NCBI GenBank assembly: GCA_018831265.1
Contig: JAHJCO010000046.1
Coordinates: 1-64,000, forward strand
Origin: Actinomycetota bacterium
GTDB lineage: Bacteria; Actinomycetota; Geothermincolia; Fen-727; Anoxymicrobiaceae
DNA: 64,000 nucleotides
Reading direction: 5' to 3'
The first letter of the stretch is position 1. Each line of letters begins with the position of its first letter. Of this stretch, positions 1 through 7,777 are shown in pieces. A program made the translations under genes and the position numbers. Under the pieces are notes generated by a model. It ran no database searches and had not been told where the DNA came from. It saw nothing but the letters and a program-made list of their open reading frames with translations.

Positions 1-1
1 C

Positions 2-778
2 CACCCACGAGCGAGCAAGCAGCGGGTCAACGTCGACGACATCAACGTCTTCTTTCGCCGCTTCGGCTCAGGCGATCCCGTGCTGCTGCTGCACGGCGGG
101 TTCATGTTCGCCGAAACATGGGCCGGCCAGATCCCCGCGCTGTCGCGGGACCACCTGCTGATAGCGCCGGACGCGCGCGGCCACGGGCGAACGACCCTGG
201 GCGACGAGACCATGACCTACCGCCGGCTCGCCGATGACGCCGCGGAGCTCGTCGAGCGGCTGGACCTCGGGCCCGTGCACGTGGTCGGCTGGAGCGACGG
301 CGGCTGCGCCGCGCTCGGCATGGCGATCAAGCATCCGGACGTCCTGCGCAGCATCTCGCTTCTCGGCACCACGTGGAACTTCGATAACTACAGCGACGAG
401 ACTGTCAGGAAGATGACCTCGATCACCGACCCGCACAGTCCGGTCGCGACGGCCATGGTGATGCTGCGCAGGTTCCTGACGCCCGAACCGTACAAGGGCG
501 TGGAGTTCCTGCGCGCGGTCAGGCACATGTGGCTCGACACGCTCGATTTCACCCTCGAGGAACTGGGAGGGATCACCACGCCGACGCTTATCATCGCGAC
601 CGACCGGGATGAATTCCTCTGTGCGCCCGACGACCCGACCCGGCTTTTCAAGGAGATGGCAGAGGCAATCCCCGGCGCGGTGATGGCCGAGATTCCTGGA
701 GGGACCCACCTCGTGAACCTCATGCAACCACATGCCGTCAACCGCGTCATCCTGGATTACTGGGCGAGCGTTCGCTGA
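2..778 (+). CDS. alpha/beta-hydrolase, 5' end outside the window
   Basis: The reading frame is open from base 2, so the gene starts before the window; an internal GTG at 80 would remove the first strand of the fold and is not the start. The visible 258 residues show the family pattern in order: HGG oxyanion region (about residue 31), the nucleophile elbow GWSDGG with its Ser, an acid in the segment IIATDRDEF and a C-terminal His in GGTHLVN. The fold hydrolyses esters, amides or C-C bonds of small soluble substrates in the cytoplasm; the substrate cannot be told from sequence. It stands alone, with a repeat element 34 bases after its stop. The family is clear, the function is open. Confidence 0.85.
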   Translation, partial: HPRASKQRVNVDDINVFFRRFGSGDPVLLLHGGFMFAETWAGQIPALSRDHLLIAPDARGHGRTTLGDETMTYRRLADDAAELVERLDLGPVHVVGWSDGGCAALGMAIKHPDVLRSISLLGTTWNFDNYSDETVRKMTSITDPHSPVATAMVMLRRFLTPEPYKGVEFLRAVRHMWLDTLDFTLEELGGITTPTLIIATDRDEFLCAPDDPTRLFKEMAEAIPGAVMAEIPGGTHLVNLMQPHAVNRVILDYWASVR

Positions 779-812
779 GGGCATCAGAGTGCCAAGAGCA
801 CGCCCGGGGGTT

Positions 813-979
813 GGTGTCGGACGCTTGAATAACATAATCAACAACAGTTGACTGAAGCATAACATATTCACAAGAATCGCCTCAATGAGGCCCTCGGAGC
901 CGAATCCGATGTTATTCCAGTTGCCAGGATTGCCTATCGTACAGAAGCGTTATCTATTGAGATTCAAACGTCCGACACC
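813..979. repeat. 167-bp RAYT-associated element, copy 1
   Basis: The ends GGTGTCGGACGCTTGAAT (813-830) and ATTCAAACGTCCGACACC (962-979) are reverse complements at 17 of 18 positions. The core from TTGAAT to ATTCAA is 143 bp. Inside the left end it carries CATnnTCAACAACAGTT and in the middle AATCGCC, both shared with the copy that overlaps the transposase gene. It lies 34 bases after the hydrolase stop. It has no open frame of its own and is read as a non-autonomous element mobilised or maintained by a RAYT-type enzyme. Confidence 0.75.
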
Positions 980-1072
980 GCCTGGCGCGCGTAATACACT
1001 CAAACATGTCCTCGCCGGATCGGAATAAACAGCAGTATGACTCAGTGCCTGCGACTCGTGTCAACGCCCCGT

Positions 1073-1168
1073 TCAAGCCCTCGTCCTGAAGGCTACTTGG
1101 TTCCTGGCCACGTCGTCTATCTCGATCCACCATTCGCAGGGGGTGTCGGGCTCCAGCGGCAGTCCCAT
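1073..1168 (-). pseudogene. short ORF, possible gene fragment
   Basis: A 31-codon minus-strand frame beginning ATG with a plausible protein composition (segment CEWWIEIDDVARNQVAF). It has no ribosome binding site, an in-frame TAA lies just upstream, and it sits in a 560-base gene-poor stretch between two repeat ends. I read it as the tail of a lost gene rather than a working one. I do not recognise the family. Confidence 0.25.
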
Positions 1169-1172
1169 GAAG

Positions 1173-1197
1173 TATTGTTAGGCAAACGTCCGACACC
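1173..1197. repeat. solo right end of the 167-bp element
   Basis: Bases 1183-1197, CAAACGTCCGACACC, are identical to the right end of element copy 1 (965-979), and TATTG precedes both at the same distance. A GGTGTCGG at 1142-1149 could pair with the CCGACACC. The rest of 980-1337 holds no convincing gene; the last 50 bases must contain the promoter of the following lipoprotein gene. Confidence 0.45.
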
Positions 1198-1337
1198 AGG
1201 TGCCCGGCGGTCCACCGGCCTCAACCGGCTTGAATCGCCATGGTCGCGGCTGGTCGCGGCCGCTGTGTCCTCCGTCATTGAGTTTTCCCGGGGGATGCCG
1301 ATATAGTTGGAGGCCACGCGGGTGAAAGGAAGGTCTG

Positions 1338-2876
1338 ATGTATAAGTCCCGGTTCGCGCGATGCGCCCTGCCGTTGTTGCTGGTCTTCGCTCTGCTTGTG
1401 CCCGTCCTGGCGGCGGGCTGCTGGGAGTCGCCCGCCCGGATGGCGCTCAACAAGGCGGAAGACCTCCAGGAGCAGGCCATGCTGACCAGGGCCGCCGCCG
1501 AGTACGAGCGCGCGCGGAAGCTGTTCGAGGAGGAGGGCAGGAGCGCCCAGGCCGCCCACTGCAGGGACGAGGCTCAGAGCATCATGCTCGTCCAGGCTTC
1601 CTACCCCGACCTGAAGGCCGACGTGGAGGGGAAGCTGGCCGAGCTGTACCCGCAGGTGCCGGCGGCCGAGAGGGCCGGCTGGGTCAGGAACGGCGAGCTC
1701 GAGCGCATGACCTGGGACGGCAAGGTCCACTACTTCAACCAGGCGGCCGAGAACATCGCGACCCGCCACTTCGACGTGGCCTACATGAACACCGCCAAGT
1801 CCCAGACGGTGGCCGACCTGGTGCGCTACATCGAGTCCTCAGCGACCGCCTCCACCACGCCCTGGCAGCCCTACTCGAACCCGCTGACCTGGCTCGGCAC
1901 CGAGTCAATCAACGTCCCGCGCGACAAGCTGCCGGAGACCGGCCTTCTCAAGCTGTGGTTCCCACTCCCGGTCGTGATGGGCCCGCAGAACCCGGTGACG
2001 GTCCTGTCCGTCACCCCCGATACCTGGCTCCAGCAGCCGCCCTCCACGACCGAGGACCTGGCCGACGCCTACTTCGAGGTCCCGCTCGACAAGCTGGAAG
2101 GTGACCTTAGCATCACCATCCAGTTCCAGTTCACGCACTACCAGGAGAACTTCGAGGTGGACCCCGCCAACGTGGGGACGTACGACAGGACGAGCGCCCT
2201 TTACAAGGAGTACACGCGGTCCTACGGCAATATCTATATCTCGGACGAGATCCGCGCCACGGCGAAGAAGGTCGCCGGCGGCGAGAAGAACCCGTACCTG
2301 GCGGCGAAGAAGCTCTATGACTACATCCTGAAGGAGATAAGGTACAGCTACATGCCCCACATGGCGGCCTGGCCCCGCGGTGAGCGCGAGTCGGTCTACG
2401 TGCACAGGATGAAGCGCGGAGATTGCGGTGCCCAGGCCATGTACTTCTCGGCCCTGTGCCGCTCGCTCGGCATCCCCGCGCGGACGACCGGTGGCTGGCA
2501 GCTCTTCACGGGTAACTTCGCGGGGCACTTCTGGGCCGAGTTCTTCCTGCCGAACTACGGCTGGTTACCCGTCGATCCCACGGCCGCGGACATATCCGAC
2601 TGGACCGACAAGATCAGCGAGCAGGAGCGCTCGGACTTCAAGGAGTTCTACTTCGGCAACCAGGACCCGCTGCGCTGCAACGTCCAGCTCGACGTGGACG
2701 AGGCCCTGGTCCCGCCACTGGACGGAGAGGTACTCGTTCCGCTGGCCCTGCAGTCCCCGGTCGGCACGTGCTCGACCATGGAGGAGCCCGCGACCATCGT
2801 CATCTCGGAGTACACGACGCTGAGCGCGCAGCCGCTTTCCGGCCAGGCTCCCCCGGTGTCCGGTTCGGTGCACTGA
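1338..2876 (+). CDS. transglutaminase-like lipoprotein
   Basis: A 512-residue protein with a lipoprotein signal peptide (hydrophobic run 10-26, lipobox LAAGC, Cys28), so it is expected to be anchored outside the membrane. Residues about 30-110 look helical and TPR-like. The C-terminal part is a transglutaminase/protease-like domain with the complete triad: Cys363 in RGDCGA, His397 in GHFWAEF and Asp413 in PVDPT. Such domains act as cysteine proteases or cross-linking enzymes; in bacteria most are uncharacterised cell-surface proteases. The ATG follows AAAGGAAGG at a normal distance. REP hairpins begin 10 bases after the stop. Confidence 0.85.
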   Translation: MYKSRFARCALPLLLVFALLVPVLAAGCWESPARMALNKAEDLQEQAMLTRAAAEYERARKLFEEEGRSAQAAHCRDEAQSIMLVQASYPDLKADVEGKLAELYPQVPAAERAGWVRNGELERMTWDGKVHYFNQAAENIATRHFDVAYMNTAKSQTVADLVRYIESSATASTTPWQPYSNPLTWLGTESINVPRDKLPETGLLKLWFPLPVVMGPQNPVTVLSVTPDTWLQQPPSTTEDLADAYFEVPLDKLEGDLSITIQFQFTHYQENFEVDPANVGTYDRTSALYKEYTRSYGNIYISDEIRATAKKVAGGEKNPYLAAKKLYDYILKEIRYSYMPHMAAWPRGERESVYVHRMKRGDCGAQAMYFSALCRSLGIPARTTGGWQLFTGNFAGHFWAEFFLPNYGWLPVDPTAADISDWTDKISEQERSDFKEFYFGNQDPLRCNVQLDVDEALVPPLDGEVLVPLALQSPVGTCSTMEEPATIVISEYTTLSAQPLSGQAPPVSGSVH

Positions 2877-2886
2877 ACGCACCCGC

Positions 2887-2994
2887 TTGGGGGCGGACTT
2901 CAGTCCGCCATTGACGACCAATGCTTGGGGGCGGACTTCAGTCCGCCGTCTCGCTTCCGGGACTCACCCTGTTGGGGGCGGACTTCAGTCCGCC
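2887..2994. repeat. three tandem REP hairpins
   Basis: Three near-identical 23-base units lie at 2887-2909, 2925-2947 and 2972-2994. Each has the head TTGGG followed by the palindrome GGCGGACT-TC-AGTCCGCC. The first starts 10 bases after the lipoprotein stop codon and the array ends about 200 bases before the RAYT gene. Single copies sit at 11345, 13887 and 17029. They could also act as factor-dependent terminators, but no T-run follows. Confidence 0.9.
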
Positions 2995-3113
2995 ATCATC
3001 GATCTCTACTTCGAGACCGTGAAGCTGTCTATGACCGTGCCGTCCGGTGTCCAGGTCTCGACCTCCAACGCGGTCGGGCAGGCGTCCTGGTACAAGAAGG
3101 CCGGGGCGGCAGC
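2995..3113. pseudogene. scrambled remnant of a metallophosphoesterase gene
   Basis: Bases 2995-3055 repeat, with a few changes, the region just after the REP at 11345, which encodes the C-terminus (TPDGTV..FTVSK) of the phosphatase gene at 11379-13109; here too it reads on the minus strand. Bases 3076-3106 match, at 30 of 31 positions, the part of the same gene that encodes GQASGYKKAG near its N-terminus, but in the opposite orientation relative to the C-terminal piece. Two ends of a paralogous gene have therefore been joined head to tail by inversion and deletion. It is not functional. Confidence 0.65.
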
Positions 3114-3200
3114 AAATCCTTTCACATATAACAAGTTGCTTGCTATGCTATTGCTTGATATGCTTCGCTTGAGTTACAACGAAAGTGTGGAGTCGAGACC

Positions 3201-4016
3201 ATGCCAAGAGAAGCGCGGAGCGACCTCCTCCCCGGGGTGTTCCACGTCGCCGCCCACGGTCTGGGCGACCGGAGGATATTCCTGGACGACTTCGACAGGG
3301 TTTCATTCCTGAGGTCGCTCGGATGCATCGTCTACCGGTTCAGGTGGATCTGCTGCGCCTACTGCCTGATGGACAACCACTATCACCTGATCGTCGACAC
3401 CGACGCCGAGAGCCTGTCGGCAGGGATCCAGACTCTTCACAGCGTCCACACCCACAGGTTCAACAAGCGTCACAGGCGTTGCGGGACCCTGTTTCGAAGG
3501 CACTTCATGTCCGACCGTATCGATCATGAGCACAGGTTCCGCAATGCCCTCAAGTACATCGCGACCAATCCGGTGGATGCAGGGATCTGCGCCCATCCCG
3601 GTGACTGGCCGTGGAGCAGTTACTGCGCGACCGCCGGGATCACCCCCGCTCCGGGTTTCCTGAGCGTCCAGCCGGTCCTGCCCCTGTTCTCGACCGAAAA
3701 GAGGGAGGCTCGCAACACCTACATCGACTTCGTGAGCGGTTCCTCGCCCGAGGTCGAGTCCGAGATGAAGTCCAGGTACTACTCGAGCGAGCCGGTTACC
3801 ACCTGCAGGGTCAGGGAGAGACGGCGACCGACGCTGTCCGAGCTGTTCGAAGGCTGCGACTCGACCGAAGCGCGGAATCAAGCCATCTGCCGGGCCAACC
3901 TGGTCTTCGGGTACAAGCTCTTCGAGATCGGAGAGCAGGCTGGTCTGAGTGAGTCGATGGTTTGTAAGATCGTGAAAAGTGTCAAAGACTTGAATAACAT
4001 CCTCAACAACAGTTAA
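3201..4016 (+). CDS. REP-associated tyrosine transposase (RAYT, Y1/HUH family)
   Basis: 271 residues. The N-terminal two thirds are a Y1 transposase domain: the HUH metal-binding motif is His60-Tyr-His62 in MDNHYHLIV, and the catalytic Tyr is expected at 119 in LKYIATNPVDAG, the typical RAYT signature. Such enzymes cut and rejoin single-stranded DNA at hairpins and are linked to REP sequences, three of which lie just upstream. The last 65 residues form a helix-turn-helix-like tail (KLFEIGEQAGLSESMVCKIV). The final residues DLNNILNNS and the stop are encoded by the left end of repeat copy 2. The ribosome binding site is weak, as in many RAYT genes. Confidence 0.88.
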   Translation: MPREARSDLLPGVFHVAAHGLGDRRIFLDDFDRVSFLRSLGCIVYRFRWICCAYCLMDNHYHLIVDTDAESLSAGIQTLHSVHTHRFNKRHRRCGTLFRRHFMSDRIDHEHRFRNALKYIATNPVDAGICAHPGDWPWSSYCATAGITPAPGFLSVQPVLPLFSTEKREARNTYIDFVSGSSPEVESEMKSRYYSSEPVTTCRVRERRRPTLSELFEGCDSTEARNQAICRANLVFGYKLFEIGEQAGLSESMVCKIVKSVKDLNNILNNS

Positions 4017-4144
4017 CAGGTGAATCAGAAACAACGAAAATCGCCCGAAAACCGGTCTGGAACCCGCACTGGCCGTTAATTATGTAGACTAAATACAATA
4101 TTAGTAAATTATAGTTAACTATTGAGATTCAAGTCTTTGACACT
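3978..4144. repeat. 167-bp RAYT-associated element, copy 2 (overlaps transposase 3' end)
   Basis: The ends AGTGTCAAAGACTTGAAT (3978-3995) and ATTCAAGTCTTTGACACT (4127-4144) are a perfect 18-bp inverted repeat. The total length (167) and core length (143) equal those of copy 1. The outer 12 bases of the arms differ from copy 1 at five positions, and each change is matched in the opposite arm. The left 39 bases are coding sequence of the transposase. The right half is very AT-rich. Confidence 0.82.
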
Positions 4145-4180
4145 GTCAGCCTCGCGGTGCCAGGGACGTCTCGCTCCGAT

Positions 4181-4295
4181 CTTGAGCCCGGCCTCTCAGG
4201 CCGGATTTGATGCGGGGCTGAGAGCCCCGCCTCAAGTGCCCGGTCTCGCTTCCCAGGCTGAAGTCCCGGCCCAAGTTCTATAATTGGGGGCGGAC
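4181..4295. repeat. REPIN-like pair and further REP pieces
   Basis: CTTGAG at 4181-4186 and CTCAAG at 4231-4236 enclose two hairpins, CCGGCCT-CTC-AGGCCGG (4188-4204) and GCGGGGCT-GAG-AGCCCCGC (4212-4230): two REP units in inverted orientation, the layout called REPIN. A further inverted unit (head CCCAAG, 4250-4275) and a half unit TTGGGGGCGGAC (4284-4295) follow. With copy 2 of the long element this fills the 330 bases between the RAYT and the GH4 gene. Confidence 0.7.
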
Positions 4296-4347
4296 GGGAG
4301 CTGACAGCCGGAGTCCCGCTGGAACAACCCGAGTGCAGGAGCGTGTG

Positions 4348-5703
4348 ATGGGACAGACGCCGAAGATCACGATGGTGGGAGCGGGCGGGATGTCGTTCGG
4401 CCCGTCCATGGTTAACGACGTGGTAAACACCCCGGAGCTGGCGGGGAGCCGGCTGGTGCTCCACGACATCAACGAGAAGCGCCTCCGGCGCGCCTACGTC
4501 TTCGCGGCGAAGCTCAACGCCGCCCACGGCGCCCCCGTGGTGCTGGACCGCACCACCGACCCAGCCGAGGCGCTTCAAGGCGCGGACTTCGTGATCAGCA
4601 GCGCCGAGATCGGCCGGTTCCGATACTGGCAACAGGACTTCGAGATAGCCAACAGGCACGGTGCCCGCCAGATCAACGCCGAGAACGGTGGGCCGGGTGC
4701 GGTGTTCCACTCGCTGCGCAGCATCAAGACCACCCTGGGTATCTGCGCCGACATAGAGAAGTACAGTCCGGACGCGTTCCTGCTCAACCTGTCGAACCCG
4801 ATGAGCCGCGTGACCCTGGCCGTCAACCGGGGCACGAAGGTCCGCAACGTCGGCATGTGTCACGAGATGCCCATCGGCGTGTACCGGCTCGCCCTGTTGT
4901 TGCGCAGGCGGTCCCGCGATATCGAGGCGAAGGCGTCCGGGATCAACCACTTCACCTTCTTCACCGAGTTCCGCGACCGCCAGACCGGCGAGGACCTCCT
5001 GCCCCACATCCGCGACCTCTTCGCCAGGCGGATCTTCGACTACCCCGGCCCTACCGTCGCACTAGTGAGGATGCTCTCCAGGTTCGTGCTCCCCGCGGCG
5101 TGTGCGGACCAGTTCTACTCGCCACTGGTCGTCCACGTGGTCCGCGAGTACGGCATCGTGCCTTGCTCGGTCGACAGCCACATCGGGGAGTATCTGCCCC
5201 TCGCCCTCGACGTCGCCGGCGACCACGCTCCACCCGTGGAGTTCTTCGAGCATCTTGACCGCCGCCTCGAACGCCTCGCGAACTGGGCCATCGCCACCCA
5301 CGTCCCATTACCGTACCACCGCGTCGGACGCAGCCTGGAGGAGGTCGTCCCCGTTATCGCCGCAATGTGGACCGGCACACCGGCGCGCGTCATGGCCGTC
5401 AACGTACCGAACAGCGGCTACCTTCCCAACGTCGCCGAGGGCGCCATCGTCGAGGTCGGCGCCACGGTCGACGGCGACGGGATCCACCCCGAGACCATGC
5501 CGCCCGTCGTCGATCCCATCGCGGGATACATCACCACCCAGGTCGCGCTCCAGGACCTCATAGTCGAGTCCGCGCTCACCGGCAACCCCGACCTCGCCCT
5601 TCAGGCCATCATCCAGGACCCATGCTCACCCCCCGACGAGAGCGCGTGCCGGGAGATGTTCGACGAGCTCCGGGCCCTCCAGGCCGCCCACCTCCCCTTC
5701 TGA
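4348..5703 (+). CDS. GH4 family NAD- and metal-dependent glycosidase
   Basis: About 451 residues, normal for glycoside hydrolase family 4 (alpha-glucosidase/alpha-galactosidase type). The N-terminal Rossmann motif is GAGGMSFG. Next come the NPMSRVT segment and the metal ligands in MCHE (Cys-His) and GINHFT (His). These enzymes cleave glycosides by an unusual oxidation/elimination route using NAD+ and Mn2+ in the cytoplasm. I chose ATG at 4348 because AGGAG lies six bases upstream; a GTG at 4333 would add five residues. It stands alone, without a transporter or regulator nearby, so the sugar is unknown. Confidence 0.87.
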   Translation: MGQTPKITMVGAGGMSFGPSMVNDVVNTPELAGSRLVLHDINEKRLRRAYVFAAKLNAAHGAPVVLDRTTDPAEALQGADFVISSAEIGRFRYWQQDFEIANRHGARQINAENGGPGAVFHSLRSIKTTLGICADIEKYSPDAFLLNLSNPMSRVTLAVNRGTKVRNVGMCHEMPIGVYRLALLLRRRSRDIEAKASGINHFTFFTEFRDRQTGEDLLPHIRDLFARRIFDYPGPTVALVRMLSRFVLPAACADQFYSPLVVHVVREYGIVPCSVDSHIGEYLPLALDVAGDHAPPVEFFEHLDRRLERLANWAIATHVPLPYHRVGRSLEEVVPVIAAMWTGTPARVMAVNVPNSGYLPNVAEGAIVEVGATVDGDGIHPETMPPVVDPIAGYITTQVALQDLIVESALTGNPDLALQAIIQDPCSPPDESACREMFDELRALQAAHLPF

Positions 5704-5770
5704 GCGGGCGTTACCCTACCCTTCCGTTCCTGAAGACGAGCAGGTCCAGCCTGTCCTTGCGTTTCCACTG

Positions 5771-5796
5771 CCCGTGCACAACAATTGATGCACGGG
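5771..5796 (+). promoter_or_regulatory. hairpin covering the cyclase translation start region
   Basis: CCCGTGCA (5771-5778) and TGCACGGG (5789-5796) form a perfect 8-bp stem with a 10-base loop. The right arm contains an ATG candidate (5788) and the GGG of the ribosome binding site GGGAGG (5794-5799). It could limit translation of the cyclase. It could also act as a weak terminator for the GH4 gene, but no T-run follows. Confidence 0.45.
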
Positions 5797-5808
5797 AGGC
5801 GGTGGGAA

Positions 5809-7743
5809 TTGGCTGAAGGGAAACCGCGGCGCAGGGGCAGCACCCTGGTGTCGTTCCTGGTCGGGGGCGGCGTCCTGCTGCTGGTGTTGATCCTCTACGT
5901 CTCCGGGGCCCTCTCCATCCAGCAGCTCAAGACCATCGACCTGCGATTCCGCATCCGCGGCACCACCGAGCACACGAACCGAATCGTCATCGTCGCGGTG
6001 GACGACGCCAGCGTCTCCAGGCAGGAAGGCGCCTGGCCGTTCCCGAGCGGCATCTACGCGCAGGTCGTCGACAGGATCTCCTCCAACGGGCCGGAGATGG
6101 TCCTTCTCGACCTGCCCCTCGGCGGCGCTTCGCAGGACCCGGCGGGTGACGAAGCGCTCGCCGCGGCCATGCGAAAGGCTGGCAACGTCGTCATCCCGTC
6201 CTCCTACGCTCCCCTCGACGGCGGGGAGGAGTACCTACCCCCCGGGAGCTACGGCGATCCGGCGCCCTCTTTCAGGGAGGCGGCGGCGGCCACGGGTTTC
6301 CCCGGGTTCCCCATCGACCGCGACGGGGTGGTGCGAAGGGTAATGCTCGCCAGGGATGAGGCGGCCGGGGATCCGGATAGCTACGCCGTCTCGCTGGCGA
6401 TGCTGGCCCTGTCCGAAGGAGTGGACGCGCGGGACATAGCCGACGACGGCGATACGATAACCGTCGGGGAGGAGACGATCCTCACGGACGGTGAGGGTCG
6501 CACCCTTATCAACTACGTCGGCAGGCCCGGCACGTTCGAGCGCGTCCCGTTCAACCGGGTGCTGGAGGGCGGGGTTCCCCCCGGGACCTTCTCGGACAGG
6601 ATAGTCCTGGTCGGCGTGACCGCGCCCGCCCTGCGGGACGACTACAACACCCCTTTCGCCTACGCGCAGCAGATGCCCGGCGTGGAGGTCCAGGCGAACG
6701 CGCTGGACATGCTGTTGAGGGACGACTTCCTGTGGGTGGTGCCCCCCTGGCTCACCCTGTTGATAATCCTCGCGCTGGGGCTCCTTTCCATCGCCGTCAC
6801 CATCAGGCTGTCTCCCCTGCGCAGCCTGGCCGTCGTGGGCGCGGCCTGGCTGGCCCTGAACGCCGCGTTCATCCTCTCCTTCAGGGCGAACGTGGTCTGC
6901 AACGTCACCGACACCTGGCTGGCACTCGTGCTGCCGTTCCTGGGCGTCTCGGTGTACCGCTTCGCCGTCGAGGAGAGGGAGAAACTCAGGATACGCGGCA
7001 TCTTCTCCCGCTACATGGACCGCGCGCTGGTCTCGGAGATAGTGGAGCGCCCGGACGAGCTGCCCCTGGGTGGGACCCTCCAGGAGGTGAGCGTGCTCTT
7101 CTGCGACATCAGGGGATTCGCGGCCCTGGCCAGGGAGCTGCCCGCCGTGGAGGTGGTGAGCCTGCTCAACGAGCACTTCCAGGAGATGGCCGCCATAATC
7201 ATGGGCAACTCGGGGGTCCTCGACAAGTTCATCGGTGACGCCGTGATGGCGTTCTTCGGCGCGCCACTCGACCTCAAGGACCACGCCTGGTTCGCGGTCA
7301 AGTCCGCCTGGGAGATGCACCAGGCGGCCGTCCGGCTCTCGGCGGTGAGGGAAGCGGCCGGCAAGGCCGGGTTCTCGGTCGGCATAGGGGTCCACACCGG
7401 CGAGGCGGTCATAGGGAACGTCGGGTCCGAGCAGCGCATGGAGTACACGGCGATCGGGGACACTGTGAACCTGGCCTCCCGCCTGGAGGGGCTCACCCGC
7501 GAGCACGACAGCGCGATCATCCTGAGCGGAGACACGTACTCCAGGGTGCGGACCAGGGTCCGGGCCGAGCTCGTCACGCGGGTCCAGGTCAGGGGACGCC
7601 CCGGGGACGTCGAGGTATACAGGCTGCTCGGTCTGGCGGAGGGCGACGACGAACAAGTCCCACGTCCGAACCGTGATACCATGTTGAATCGCACGGATTG
7701 CGAACGGCTTGCCGCTGGATCGCGGAAGGCGAGGTCGCGGTAG
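5809..7743 (+). CDS. CHASE2-domain class III adenylate cyclase
   Basis: About 644 residues. An N-terminal membrane segment is followed by a CHASE2 extracellular sensor (to about residue 310, with the usual IVIVAVDDASV start and PGVEVQANALDMLL end), then three membrane helices (about 320-390) and a class III cyclase domain. The catalytic signs are the metal Asp in LFCDIRGF and FIGDAVMAFFG, Lys in DKFIGD pointing to ATP, and VNLASRLE with the transition-state Asn and Arg. It should make cAMP in response to an outside signal. TTG at 5809 has GGGAGG nine bases upstream; ATG at 5788 has none and lies in a hairpin. The surface-protein gene follows after 34 bases. Confidence 0.88.
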   Translation: MAEGKPRRRGSTLVSFLVGGGVLLLVLILYVSGALSIQQLKTIDLRFRIRGTTEHTNRIVIVAVDDASVSRQEGAWPFPSGIYAQVVDRISSNGPEMVLLDLPLGGASQDPAGDEALAAAMRKAGNVVIPSSYAPLDGGEEYLPPGSYGDPAPSFREAAAATGFPGFPIDRDGVVRRVMLARDEAAGDPDSYAVSLAMLALSEGVDARDIADDGDTITVGEETILTDGEGRTLINYVGRPGTFERVPFNRVLEGGVPPGTFSDRIVLVGVTAPALRDDYNTPFAYAQQMPGVEVQANALDMLLRDDFLWVVPPWLTLLIILALGLLSIAVTIRLSPLRSLAVVGAAWLALNAAFILSFRANVVCNVTDTWLALVLPFLGVSVYRFAVEEREKLRIRGIFSRYMDRALVSEIVERPDELPLGGTLQEVSVLFCDIRGFAALARELPAVEVVSLLNEHFQEMAAIIMGNSGVLDKFIGDAVMAFFGAPLDLKDHAWFAVKSAWEMHQAAVRLSAVREAAGKAGFSVGIGVHTGEAVIGNVGSEQRMEYTAIGDTVNLASRLEGLTREHDSAIILSGDTYSRVRTRVRAELVTRVQVRGRPGDVEVYRLLGLAEGDDEQVPRPNRDTMLNRTDCERLAAGSRKARSR

Positions 7744-7777
7744 GGTGCGTAGATCCAACGAACGGATGGGAGCCCGC

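Noticed and set aside
68..871. Long minus-strand frame opposite the hydrolase
   Set aside because: High-GC shadow of the hydrolase gene; no ribosome binding site and no recognisable motif.
2887..2994. Short CRISPR array
   Set aside because: Three palindromic units with unequal 15- and 24-base gaps, single copies elsewhere, and no cas genes; they are REP hairpins.
2887..3312. Plus-strand ORF covering the REP array and the RAYT start
   Set aside because: It reads through three REP hairpins and the phosphatase remnant; the RAYT frame explains the real coding part.
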